A DNA stretch of 14,883 bases, from the NCBI GenBank assembly GCA_026770595.1, contig MU634175.1:1-14883 (forward strand), read 5' to 3'. The notes below the pieces were generated by a model that was given only the letters and a program-made list of their open reading frames with translations, ran no database searches and was not told the DNA's origin. This DNA is from Ochromonadaceae sp. CCMP2298. Its lineage: Eukaryota; Sar; Synurophyceae; Ochromonadales; Ochromonadaceae. The translations under genes and the position numbers were made by a program. Below, one piece after another: positions 1-7,458 of this stretch. Every line of letters begins with the position of its first letter. Within the stretch, counting starts at the first letter, position 1.

Positions 1-573
1 GTGGGGGGCGTGGGGGGCTTGGGGGGCGTGGGTGTCCCCGCGATGGCTCAGGCTCTTGGCAACGGCTTCATCCACATGCGCGCCCAGCAGCCTCTGCACC
101 TGCAGCTGCACCAGGGCCCCAATCTCATCAGCGTTGAGACTGACATGCCCGCCGCGCTCCTCTGTGCTGAGCAGCATGTCTACGCGTGTTTTGAGGCTGG
201 ACAGCTGGCTGCGCAGAGAGGCCACCAATCGCTTGTCGGCCTTCTGCGCGTCCAGCAGCTTCTCCATCTCCTCGCGCTCGCCCAGCCCCAGCCCCACCTG
301 AGATACGATCTGCTGCTCTAGGCGCTTTATGCGCTCCTCTGCGAGCTTCTGCTTGCGCAAGAGGTAGTCGTACTTGCGGTCTCCCTTGTCTGGTCTGTCT
401 TCCCGTTTCTGCTCGCCGAACGCTTCCTCGTCGAATGCCACGGACCTGCTGAGCGGCACCCGTGAGGCTGAGGCTGAGCGTCTATGTCCAGCTTGGTCGG
501 GCCGTCTCATTCCCCTCGAACCGTCTTGCATGCCATCCGTAGCACCTCCTGCACGGCTGTGGGTCTCGGCCAT
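1..573 (-). CDS. Coiled-coil protein, N-terminal part (runs off window)
   Basis: An open frame on the minus strand runs from ATG at 573-571 to the window edge without a stop (191 codons). It begins MAETHSRAGG. An in-frame TAG lies just upstream at 585-583, so this is the first possible methionine. Residues 1-65 are polar and Ser/Arg-rich, with RRSASASR at about 31-38. Residues 66-140 are charged and rich in Lys, Arg, Glu, Gln and Leu (for example KYDYLLRKQKLAEERIKRLE), as in a coiled coil. The visible end is a Pro/Ala/His-rich repeat (APQAPHAPH). I do not recognise a family. A cytoskeletal or scaffold role would fit and would match the divergently transcribed STPG gene next door, but that is inference. 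No intron is needed in this stretch. The C-terminus is missing because of the window boundary, not because of a mutation. Confidence 0.7.
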   Translation of the reverse strand, partial: MAETHSRAGGATDGMQDGSRGMRRPDQAGHRRSASASRVPLSRSVAFDEEAFGEQKREDRPDKGDRKYDYLLRKQKLAEERIKRLEQQIVSQVGLGLGEREEMEKLLDAQKADKRLVASLRSQLSSLKTRVDMLLSTEERGGHVSLNADEIGALVQLQVQRLLGAHVDEAVAKSLSHRGDTHAPQAPHAPH

Positions 574-1097
574 CGCACCCTCCTAGCTTCCTCGCAGCAA
601 GCCGAACGTAGCAGCTGAAGGCAACTCCGCGCCAGTGTCGTCGCTCCAATGACTTCGAAGGAGACGCGGGCAGGGTTGGGAGGCAACGTCTCGATCTGTT
701 GATTGTGAGGGAGGCAGAGTGCCCTAAACAGGGCAACATTGAACATCATCCGCCACTTTGGATGGAGCTTTTTGTGCGGAAAAAGTAACGACATTTGTAA
801 CTGTCGTTTTTGGGATCTCCATTGGATTCGGCAAGAAATCCAACAAAACCCAAATCTGAAATTAAACCCATTTCGTTCCAGGCGTTTCGCGCCAAAACTT
901 TTCCATCTTTTTGCTGAAGCTGCGCCCTCACTCAATCAGACCTCTGCCCAACTGATCCGCACAACTGACCCCGCTGCAGTACCCACTGCTGTCATTGTTC
1001 TATACGAGTGTCCTTGGCCTCTTTCGTGCACGGTTCGAGCCCGTATTGCGGCATCGCTTTAAACGCACAGTATATCCTGCGAGCGCCAACTACGAGT
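574..1097. promoter_or_regulatory. Divergent intergenic region, probable two-way promoter
   Basis: This 524-bp gap separates two start codons that face away from each other, so it must hold both 5' flanks. No credible coding frame was seen; the open frames crossing it lack supporting features and overlap one another on both strands. It contains one E2F-like palindrome (885-896). It also has three same-strand copies of GGCAAC (620-625, 682-687, 732-737) and an inverted CCAAT (ATTGG, 821-825). None of these sites is tested, and transcription starts are unknown. Confidence 0.5.
885..896. promoter_or_regulatory. E2F/DP-type palindromic site (candidate)
   Basis: The 12-mer TTTCGCGCCAAA matches the two-sided E2F consensus TTTSGCGCSAAA at every position, and a further A follows at 897. 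It lies 202 bp upstream of the STPG start and 312 bp upstream of the coiled-coil start, inside the divergent gap. E2F/DP factors drive cell-cycle transcription in many eukaryotes. Whether this organism uses the site is inference. Confidence 0.4.
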
Positions 1098-1881
1098 ATG
1101 AGTATGGACACCGGCAGCCCCATGAAGAGCCCCGAGCGCACGAAGAGCCCCAAGAAGACGATGACACGCTACGGTGCGGTGAAGCAGGCAGACCTGAAAT
1201 TCGGCACGGAGGAGCGGTTTCGCTGGCAGAGCGCTCAAGACACCAGCGACGTGATCTACGAGATACCTGAGCTGACCGCCTCCAGGAGCGTGCTCTTCGG
1301 CTGCTCGCTGCGCAAAGGGCTGGACGACGAGAACCCGGACAACAAGAAGCGCAGTACAGGACCGGGCAGCTACAACTTTGCTCCGTGCTTCGACCACCAC
1401 AGCGAGTACGCCGTCAAGCACGCGGGTCGCTTCTCTCAGGCAGCACGGCAGTCGATGGCCATGAAGACCCCCTCCCCAGGAGCCGTCTACAACATCGAGA
1501 AGCAGTACTGGAACGGGCCCGTTAAGGACGAAGGTATAGGCTTTGCGAACGGCGAGCGTGGCGAGCTCTACGGAACCTCCACGGCAGCTAACGCGGATAT
1601 GTTCTTCCCACGCCCGGCGGTGGGTCCTCAGATCTCCATCGCGAAGAGGTTCAAGCCCAAGTCGCTAAACGCAGCCACGCCAGGGGCCATCTACGACGTC
1701 CATGTAAGTACCCCAGAGAACGTTGCCTCATCTAGTTATCTAACTCCCCACCTCTTAACTCTTTCCTCTTGCCGTACAGAAAAAGAGGGATTTCAAAACA
1801 GGGCCTTCGTTCTCTTTCGGGCACGGTAGGGCCAAGAGGTTTAGTGTTATCGCATTTCTTCCCGAGATTATCAACGACTGA
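1098..1881 (+). CDS. Sperm-tail PG-rich repeat (STPG) protein
   Basis: Two exons, 1098-1703 and 1780-1881, encode 235 residues. The intron 1704-1779 (76 nt, GTAAGTA...TACAG) is phase 0. Without splicing the frame drifts into non-family sequence; with it the protein continues as KKRDFKTGPSFSFGHGRAKRF and ends at TGA. The start is the first ATG in frame (MSMDTGSP); the longer frame to 1008 would begin with GTG. PG-rich elements are GPGSYNF (about residue 88), SPGAVYN (about 126), TPGAIYD (about 194) and GPSFSFG (about 210). A variant around ISIAKRF lies between them. This pattern is typical of SHIPPO/STPG proteins, several of which bind flagellar or ciliary microtubules. The exact orthologue is unclear. 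The N-terminus is basic and Ser/Pro/Thr-rich (SPMKSPERTKSPKK), with possible proline-directed phosphorylation sites. It ends tail to tail with DMC1. Confidence 0.85.
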
Positions 1882-2202
1882 GTCTAAGGTTTATGGATAC
1901 GGATATGCGGTGGTTTGATACATTTGTAGCATACTTTAGAAGACCGCTCTGAGCGAAATGGTTGTTTTCCATGCTTTCTTTAAATTGTCCCATAATTTAA
2001 AATCATAAGGAAGTTTAGGATAACGAACCATCCATTCTAGGATTGACTCTCCTCTCCACTACAGTACAGCATAATGCATCATAAGGACACAGCTTAGGTA
2101 ACAGCAAGTTCACTTTCTCCAGCACAGTAGTTTCAGACAGTCGTGAGTAGTTTACCTCAGCAAACTCTCCCCTTGTGGGTCTCCCCTGAGACAGCTAGAC
2201 AG
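1882..2202. other. Convergent intergenic region between STPG and DMC1 genes
   Basis: This 321-bp stretch lies between the TGA of the STPG gene and the TAA of DMC1 and should hold both 3' UTRs. It is clearly more AT-rich than the flanking exons, for example around 1975-2010. I saw no convincing ORF, tRNA or hairpin terminator, and no unambiguous polyadenylation signal. Confidence 0.6.
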
Positions 2203-3606
2203 TTAAATGTCATCGATGCCACCCCCCGTGATCTGGAACGTGGCCTCTTCCTCGGGCATGAGAGGGCTGTGGAGAGAACGATTAGGCTCTGTGACGGGCA
2301 ATGCAATAATATTCACTCTCACCTGTCGAAGATCTTGGCGATGCGCTGCTCACCCTTGCCCTTCTTCAGCATGATGCGTGTGGTGGACGCGTGCGCGAGG
2401 ACGTGCCCGCCCACGGGTTTAATGACAGGTCCGAACATGGACATGGCCCCTGCAGGTGAAATTACCAAGGGGATTAGAGTACAATGTTTCAAATTTAAAC
2501 AAATTCATACAAATTCACAACGCTTGTTTTCTCACCCGGGTCGGCCATGCACTGGTTCACGACCACGACGGCGATGTTGAACTCCTCGGCCAGTCTAACG
2601 AGGTGACCCAGGTGCTGCCCTAGCTTCTGCTGGCGCTCGGAGAGCTCGCCGCGGCCTGAGAACTCCATGCGGAACAGAGCTGTTGAGGCGGTAGGGGGTT
2701 GAAAGGTAGGATGGAAAAAGCGGTCAGGAAAGGGTAAGATTATTTGCGTCTGTACCAAAAGGAAACTCACCAATGATGCTGTCGATGATCAGTACGCGGA
2801 AGGGTCCCTGGTCCAAGTCTGAAATCAGGGCAGCGATGGCCTTTACGTTCTCTGCAGGGGTGGATAGAGGAGGCACGTGTATTATTTGATAGTGAGAATT
2901 TGGAAGAGTAAAGAGGTGTGATTAAGGACTAGCTTACCCATCTGCTCTTCGTGAGAGAAGACTCGGCTGATGATGATGTTGTCGAGGGTCTGCTCGGGGT
3001 CCAGGCCGAATCTATCGGCGATCGATTCGATGCGCTCGGGACGGAAGTTTCCCTCAGTGTCCATATAGACCACCTTGCCCTGGCCACCCCCCATCTCGAA
3101 AGACAGCTGGCTTGTAACGCAGAGGGTGTGGGCTAGCTGCGTCTTGCCGGTGCGGAACTCCCCGAAGATCTCTGTGATGGAGCCGGTCTCGATCCCTCCG
3201 CCAAGTATGTTGTTCAGGGCGTTGGATCCCGTGGTCACCTTCACGATGGTCTGCCTCTTCTCCTTCATCTCCAGGCCCGTCTTGAATTTATTCCCGCGGC
3301 AGTCGAGCTTCTTGCAGCCGTCACGGATTTTCTCGATTCTCGCCTCTGTGATGCCCTTGATGGACATGAGGTCTCTGGTGGCGCACTGAAGCACACTGCC
3401 CACCGTGGTGAGGCCAGCGTCTTGAAGCTTCTTGATGTCGCTCATCTGTTTGGACAAGGGGTAAAATTAGTCTATGGTAAACAGCTTGATATCGGAAATG
3501 ATTCTTTTACGTTGATTCCTGTCGACTGGAGATCCTCGACCAGTCGGAACCCCACGTCCTCCCCTCGCGCCTGGTCGTTGTTCTGCTGCTGCTGCTGCTG
3601 CTGCAT
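2203..3606 (-). CDS. DMC1: Meiotic recombinase DMC1
   Basis: Six exons on the minus strand: 3606-3511, 3445-2938, 2851-2771, 2679-2536, 2449-2323 and 2266-2203. Intron phases are 0, 1, 1, 1, 2 and lengths 65, 86, 91, 86 and 56 nt. The joined product is 339 residues, close to human DMC1 (340). It forms filaments on resected single-stranded DNA and drives strand exchange between homologues in meiosis. An N-terminal helix-hairpin-helix region ([25 protein letters not shown]) precedes the RecA core. Walker A is GEFRTGKTQ, Walker B is [10 protein letters not shown], and the [12 protein letters not shown] loop follows. DMC1 rather than RAD51 is favoured by [27 protein letters not shown] and [13 protein letters not shown] near the end. 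The start is the first ATG in the open frame and begins with seven Gln codons. No ATG lies upstream in frame. It is divergent from the phosphatase gene. All active-site segments are intact. Confidence 0.95.
3583..3603 (-). repeat. (CAG)7 polyglutamine tract at DMC1 N-terminus
   Basis: Seven uninterrupted CTG units on plus read as CAG on minus and encode Gln 2-8, directly after the DMC1 start codon, followed by Asn-Asn. This is a pure trinucleotide microsatellite and could vary in length between strains. It lies outside the conserved recombinase domains. Confidence 0.9.
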
Positions 3607-4002
3607 GCTTGCTGGTGGATGAGGATGGAATTCAGATTGACTTGAAAAGCGAGATGGATCGATCGGAGTGAGTTCGATTGTGGTGGTTGAAGCAAGACAT
3701 GCTGGTCTTGATCTTGGGTATGGGGCATGATGCACAGAGTAGCGACATGAAAAAAGTGATTCGCCAAAAAAAGTATCCCTCCTGACTTCCTGATCTGGGA
3801 AAGTCCCGTCTGGGATTCTTTGAATTTTTGGTTGGCCAGGGTTTTACAGTTAGATAGCGAATCAAGAAGTTCCATCTGGAACCTACCGGTACAGTAACTT
3901 ATCTCCTCTTCATTCCACCAGTTCGCCACGAGCAGTTGGATCATTCCTCCCTGTATCTGCAATCTGCATTCGTCCCTGCGTCGTACCCACGCGACTGGAG
4001 GA
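3607..4002. promoter_or_regulatory. Divergent intergenic region, DMC1/phosphatase
   Basis: The two start codons face away from each other across 396 bp, so both promoters should lie here. No coding sequence is supported: the open frames on minus lack family features. A degenerate E2F-like core (TTTGGCGA on minus, near 3768-3761) and several A or T runs (for example 3750-3772) are visible. None is strong enough to call. An in-frame TAA at 3895-3897 sets the upstream limit of the phosphatase frame. Confidence 0.45.
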
Positions 4003-4821
4003 ATGGTGTTGCCTATCGTTCAGCAGGTCGTGCACGGGCTCCTTCCCTTGAAGGATGGCCTAACGCAGAACTTCTTCAAACTACATATTCTAACTCGCCT
4101 CGCTTGGGGATTATTCGGCTCTGTGGCATTGACCTGGCTGCTATTTCAGAAGAAGCTGCTGCCCAAGCCGGTGGCTAGGATCGTCTCGAAAGCGCTCTTC
4201 TTGCCGACGTTCCCCATCACCGCGATGATGAGAATCGGCAACTACTGGACCAAAGTGGACGACACGCTCTTCCTTGGCTGCGCACCCATGGGCTTCATGG
4301 GACATCCGGATAATATGTACAAGATAGGTGTGAGGGGGGTGATCAATATGTGCTACGAGTACGGTGGGCCCACGAGCTACTACGAGAGACTGGGCATGAA
4401 GCAGCTCTACCTGCCCACAGTTGACCACTTCGAGCCCACGTTGGAGTCGATGAAGGCCGCTATGGACTTCATCCAGGCGCACAAAGACAGGGGTGAGAAG
4501 GTGTATGTCCACTGCAAGGCGGCGCACGGCAGAGCGGCCTCCATTGCGCTGTGCTGGATGATGATGCAGGATGGAGACAAGACCGCAGAGGTGAGGTGCA
4601 CTGTTGAGCGCACTGTTGAGCAGTCCTCTGTTTGTCGTAGCGTTGGACGAATCATTCACCACACTATAATGCTTACCGCATACCGTATACCCTCTAAATG
4701 TTATTGTCTCCTCGCACCTCAGGAGCTCAACGCGGTCCTGAAGAGCAAGCGCAAGGTGCGCGGCACCCTCTTCCAACAGCCGAACATCAGAGCGTTCGCA
4801 AAGACGCTTAAGGTGCAGTAA
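4003..4821 (+). CDS. PTPMT1-like dual-specificity phosphatase, membrane-anchored
   Basis: Exons 4003-4590 and 4723-4821 give 228 residues. The intron (132 nt, GTGAGG...CTCAG) is phase 0. The protein matches the PTPMT1 layout: YWTKVDDTLFLG, then GVRGVINMCYEY, then LPTVDHFEPTLESM, then the P-loop VHCKAAHGRAAS. The nucleophile is Cys171, the P-loop Arg is Arg177, and Asp141 is the likely general acid. After the intron, the QPNIRAF tail resembles the family's QxDVLKEF helix. PTPMT1 dephosphorylates phosphatidylglycerophosphate at the mitochondrial inner membrane, a step in cardiolipin synthesis; I infer this substrate only from similarity. Residues about 30-47 (LARLAWGLFGSVALTWLLF region) are hydrophobic and could be a membrane anchor or part of a targeting signal. 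The start is the first ATG after an in-frame TAA at 3895. A more general protein dual-specificity phosphatase is the main alternative. Confidence 0.85.
   Translation: MVLPIVQQVVHGLLPLKDGLTQNFFKLHILTRLAWGLFGSVALTWLLFQKKLLPKPVARIVSKALFLPTFPITAMMRIGNYWTKVDDTLFLGCAPMGFMGHPDNMYKIGVRGVINMCYEYGGPTSYYERLGMKQLYLPTVDHFEPTLESMKAAMDFIQAHKDRGEKVYVHCKAAHGRAASIALCWMMMQDGDKTAEVRCTVERTVEQSSVCRSVGRIIHHTIMLTAYRIPSKCYCLLAPQELNAVLKSKRKVRGTLFQQPNIRAFAKTLKVQ
4591..4722 (+). other. Phosphatase intron, frame-preserving, with 12-bp tandem duplication
   Basis: The intron is exactly 44 codons long and has no stop in the coding frame, so retention would add 44 residues between TAE and ELN rather than truncate the protein. 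GCACTGTTGAGC occurs twice head to tail at 4598-4609 and 4610-4621, seven bases after the donor. Conservation of the family on both sides argues that removal is the normal state. Confidence 0.75.
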
Positions 4822-4985
4822 AGACGCTCAAGGTCCTGTAGCCTAGTAGTCTAGAGGAATTGTGCCCCTAACTGTGCACATGTGGACTTCTATTCGCTGA
4901 GGTGGTATATTTTTGAAGCAACGTTTTTTTAAAACATAAATGCGGTATGCAGAGATGGAACGAATTTCTTTCTAGGATTGTAACT

Positions 4986-6998
4986 CTAGATGCACTGCTT
5001 CTTGCTGTCGAACTCGCTAACGTCGCTGTCCAGGGCGCGTTTTTCAGATACGGCCGTGGTCGCCGTTGCGATACCTGGCCACACCATAGGGGCAGACTGA
5101 ACATCCACCTTCGGATGGACACACTCTACTTTCGCATCCACTACCGCCATGGGCACTGGGGGAGCTGTACTGAGCGACTGAACGGGAACAGCAACTGCGA
5201 ATGCGGCATCTAGTGCATCAACTGACGACATCCCAGTGCTGGTGGCGGCGGGTTGACCAGCGACGAGAGCTGCCTTGAAAGCATCGCCTTCCACACACTG
5301 AGCATCTGCTGAGTCCGCACCTGCACCTGCACCTGCGTGTACCTCTGTTGCGCCGCCTACTGCATATGCGGCTTCTAGTGCACCCCATGTGACTAGTAGG
5401 GCCATTTCCTGGCTGGGCTGGGGCTGGGGCTCTGCAGGGGCATGGCGATTTCTCCGATTCTTTGTCAAGCAGCTCATGCACAGGGCTTGCGGCATATTCA
5501 ACACCTGCTCGGGCGTGGTCTTCTCCCCGAAATTGCACGTCACGTGGCCCCAGACGCTGCATTGAGTGCAGCTGTACCACTGCCCGTCGGGATGGTTCAG
5601 GGCCTTCTCGTAGGAGGAACAGAGGTCCCCGCATTTGCACTTGAATGACCAAACTCCCTCCGTATCCTCAGTTGGCTTCGCTGCCGTTCTAGCAGGTGCC
5701 GCTCTGGCAGGTGCAGGTGCAGCCACAGGGATGATCATCGCGTCAAGATAGTGGGGGTCCCTTCTCGACTTGGATTTGCAGGTGCTGCATAGCGTGATCT
5801 GGGGGATAAGAGAGACCGTTAGACTGTACGATGGAACACACGCGAGTGGTACGGAACGAGTGGTAAGAAAGGAGTGGTACGGAACGAGTGGTACGAACCT
5901 TCATCTTCCCCGCCTCTTCAATGGTAACTTTCTCGCCCAGCACGCACTTGACGTGGCTCCACACGCGGCAAGCCGGATTTGAGCACTCGTACGTTTCGCC
6001 CTTGGGGTGATAGAGGGCCATCTCGGTGTGGGAGCACCTCTCCCCACAGGAGCACTTGAAGGTCCACGCTGTCTCTCCCCCCGCCCCGTGGCCTTTTTGC
6101 CAGTACTCTGTGTGATGTGGTGCGAGCACGATGGGTATGTGCGTGTACTGTATCTCCTCCTCGACCTCAGGAGCGGGTGGGGGGATTGGGGGAGGGGGCT
6201 TGAGTTCCTTCACTCCGTTGATGGGGTTCCTGCGGGGGAGACAAAGTTCAGAGACGTTAAGAAGAGGATAGAGGCAGACAGGTGCAAAGAGCAGTGGGTC
6301 GTACCACCAGCAGTTGGTCATTCTCTCGATCACTCTGATGTTCTTGAACGCACAGTGCAGGTCGTGCTTCTTTCTGTTCTCCCTAATGTGGTAGCGCATG
6401 TCGTTCTTCAGTTCGTTCGAAATCACGTGCTCGGACACGTACAGGTGCGTGACGTTCGTCAGGTGCAGGTTGTCGCAGAAGGACCGCCAACAGTGCGTGG
6501 AGACGTTGTAGGTCTCGCCGATGTTGAGGCACCAGATCATCTTCTTCTGCAGCAGCTCGCCGAGGGCCTCCAGCTGCTCGTCCCCGATAGCGTTGCCCAG
6601 GTTTTGTATGTAAAGACCCTAAGGGGATGGGATCGTTAGAATTGAATCGTAGTGGCTTCAGTCGTCCAGAAGGCTTTCATGTTCTCCACATACATAACTA
6701 TCGTCAGTTGTAGACATACCTGGCAATTCGTGTTCTTCCACAGCGCCTGGAGGATGGCTTCGAATACCACATCGTTAACGTCGGCTAGAATCTGGTCCTT
6801 AATCTTCAGCACAAGAGTCTCGCGGCTGTTCTGGCGGATCCGCTTCAATAGGCGCTTTACGTCGTTTCGCTCCAGCAGAGCAGCGCTAGGGTCGCGGGTT
6901 GATCTTCGAATGGACGCTTGCCTGAGCGCGTCCTCGTTGGCAACCGACAGACGAGAACTTTTGCGGCCTAGTTCCTCCGCGTTCTTTGCAAGCGACAT
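4986..6998 (-). CDS. LRR-like protein with two tandem PHD-like zinc fingers
   Basis: Exons 6998-6720, 6618-6305, 6229-5899 and 5798-4986 join in frame (phases 0, 2, 0) into 578 residues ending TAG. The start is the first ATG after an in-frame TAG (7106-7104). Residues about 45-202 form a leucine-rich-repeat-like module: LWKNTNCQGLYIQNLG, IWCLNIGETYNVS, NVTHLYVSEH, then IRENRKKH and WWNPIN. A proline linker follows (about 208-218). Finger 1 has Cys257, 259, 263, His272, Cys280, 285, His290, Cys293, 312 and 315. Finger 2 repeats the pattern at Cys362, 364, 368, His377, Cys385, 388, His393, Cys396, 415 and 418. The WxHxxC core and final CxxC resemble PHD fingers. The C-terminal 160 residues are Ala/Val-rich and low-complexity. 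PHD fingers often read histone tails, so a chromatin role is possible but unproven. Its 3' end converges on the phosphatase gene 164 bp away. Confidence 0.8.
5844..5898. repeat. Four imperfect 14-bp tandem units at an intron donor
   Basis: GAGTGGTACGGAAC occurs at 5844-5857 and 5872-5885. Shorter variants are at 5858-5867 and 5886-5898. The array lies in intron 3 of the zinc-finger gene (5898-5799 on minus). Its outermost unit supplies the splice donor (GTTCGTACC on minus), so inner units present near-copies of the donor (GTTCCGTACC). The array ends exactly at the exon border. Confidence 0.8.
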
Positions 6999-7458
6999 GT
7001 GCCCGGGAGACGCAAGCGATGCGCGGGGAGCAGCAGACGAAGCAGTATGACCACTGGACGGTCTGCCAAGGAGTCGGGTGCGACCGTTCAACTGTAAAGC
7101 GACCTACAGTGCAATAACAACGAGCGTGCTCAAACTGTCATAACTGGCACTGTTCAAAGACCCTCTTTCGAATCCACATATTTCAAAAGAACCCACAAAT
7201 ATATTTTGATGAGGTTTTTGTTTGGACCGAAACCGTGTGAGCCGTTACGTCGTCCATCTCGAGAAAAGCAAGATTGATCTTGGTGTGGGGCATTGACTTT
7301 GTGCTCACAGGGTTCTTGCAAGACAAGTGAAGACCAGACAAGACAAGTGAAGTCGGTATTCGGTGCCGTCCTCCTTGAGTACCCATTTCGTTGGATGGAG
7401 TGGGGCTCACCTGATTCTCTGACCTTGGAAACATCTGCTGATCGGAGATAAGAGGAAA
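6999..7458. promoter_or_regulatory. Divergent intergenic region, zinc-finger/NDR-like genes
   Basis: This is 460 bp between two outward-facing starts. On minus, a CAG acceptor-like site (near 7094-7092) lies just upstream of the zinc-finger frame, so a 5' UTR intron is possible but no matching donor stands out. On plus, a direct repeat of AGACAAGTGAAG occurs at about 7321-7332 and 7339-7350. I see no coding sequence and no clear core promoter element. Confidence 0.4.
7339..7350. repeat. Short direct repeat AGACAAGTGAAG
   Basis: AGACAAGTGAAG is found here and 18 bp upstream (7321-7332), separated by ACCAGACA-type sequence. Only two copies are present, so its meaning is unclear. It sits in the divergent gap about 110 bp before the start codon at 7459. 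Confidence 0.6.

Noticed and set aside
1-321. Plus-strand open frame with Gly/Val-rich start and a GTG start codon
   Set aside because: It lies opposite a better minus-strand frame with an ATG, an upstream stop and coiled-coil composition.
507-935. Minus-strand frame upstream of the coiled-coil gene
   Set aside because: It overlaps the coiled-coil start in a different frame, has no recognisable features and would displace the divergent promoter region.
1008-1097. N-terminal extension of the STPG protein to 1008
   Set aside because: The codon at 1008 is GTG; the first ATG in frame is at 1098.
2203-3606. RAD51 rather than DMC1
   Set aside because: The two share Walker motifs, but [14 protein letters not shown] and PEEEATF favour DMC1 over the RAD51 equivalents.
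3507-3962. Minus-strand frame of 151 codons upstream of DMC1
   Set aside because: It is in another frame from DMC1 exon 1, has no family features and covers the intergenic gap.
5844-5898. CRISPR-like array
   Set aside because: The repeats are contiguous without spacers, lie in an intron and the genome is eukaryotic.
6007-6639. Plus-strand frame of 210 codons opposite the zinc-finger gene
   Set aside because: It crosses two well-supported introns of the minus-strand gene and shows no domain of its own.
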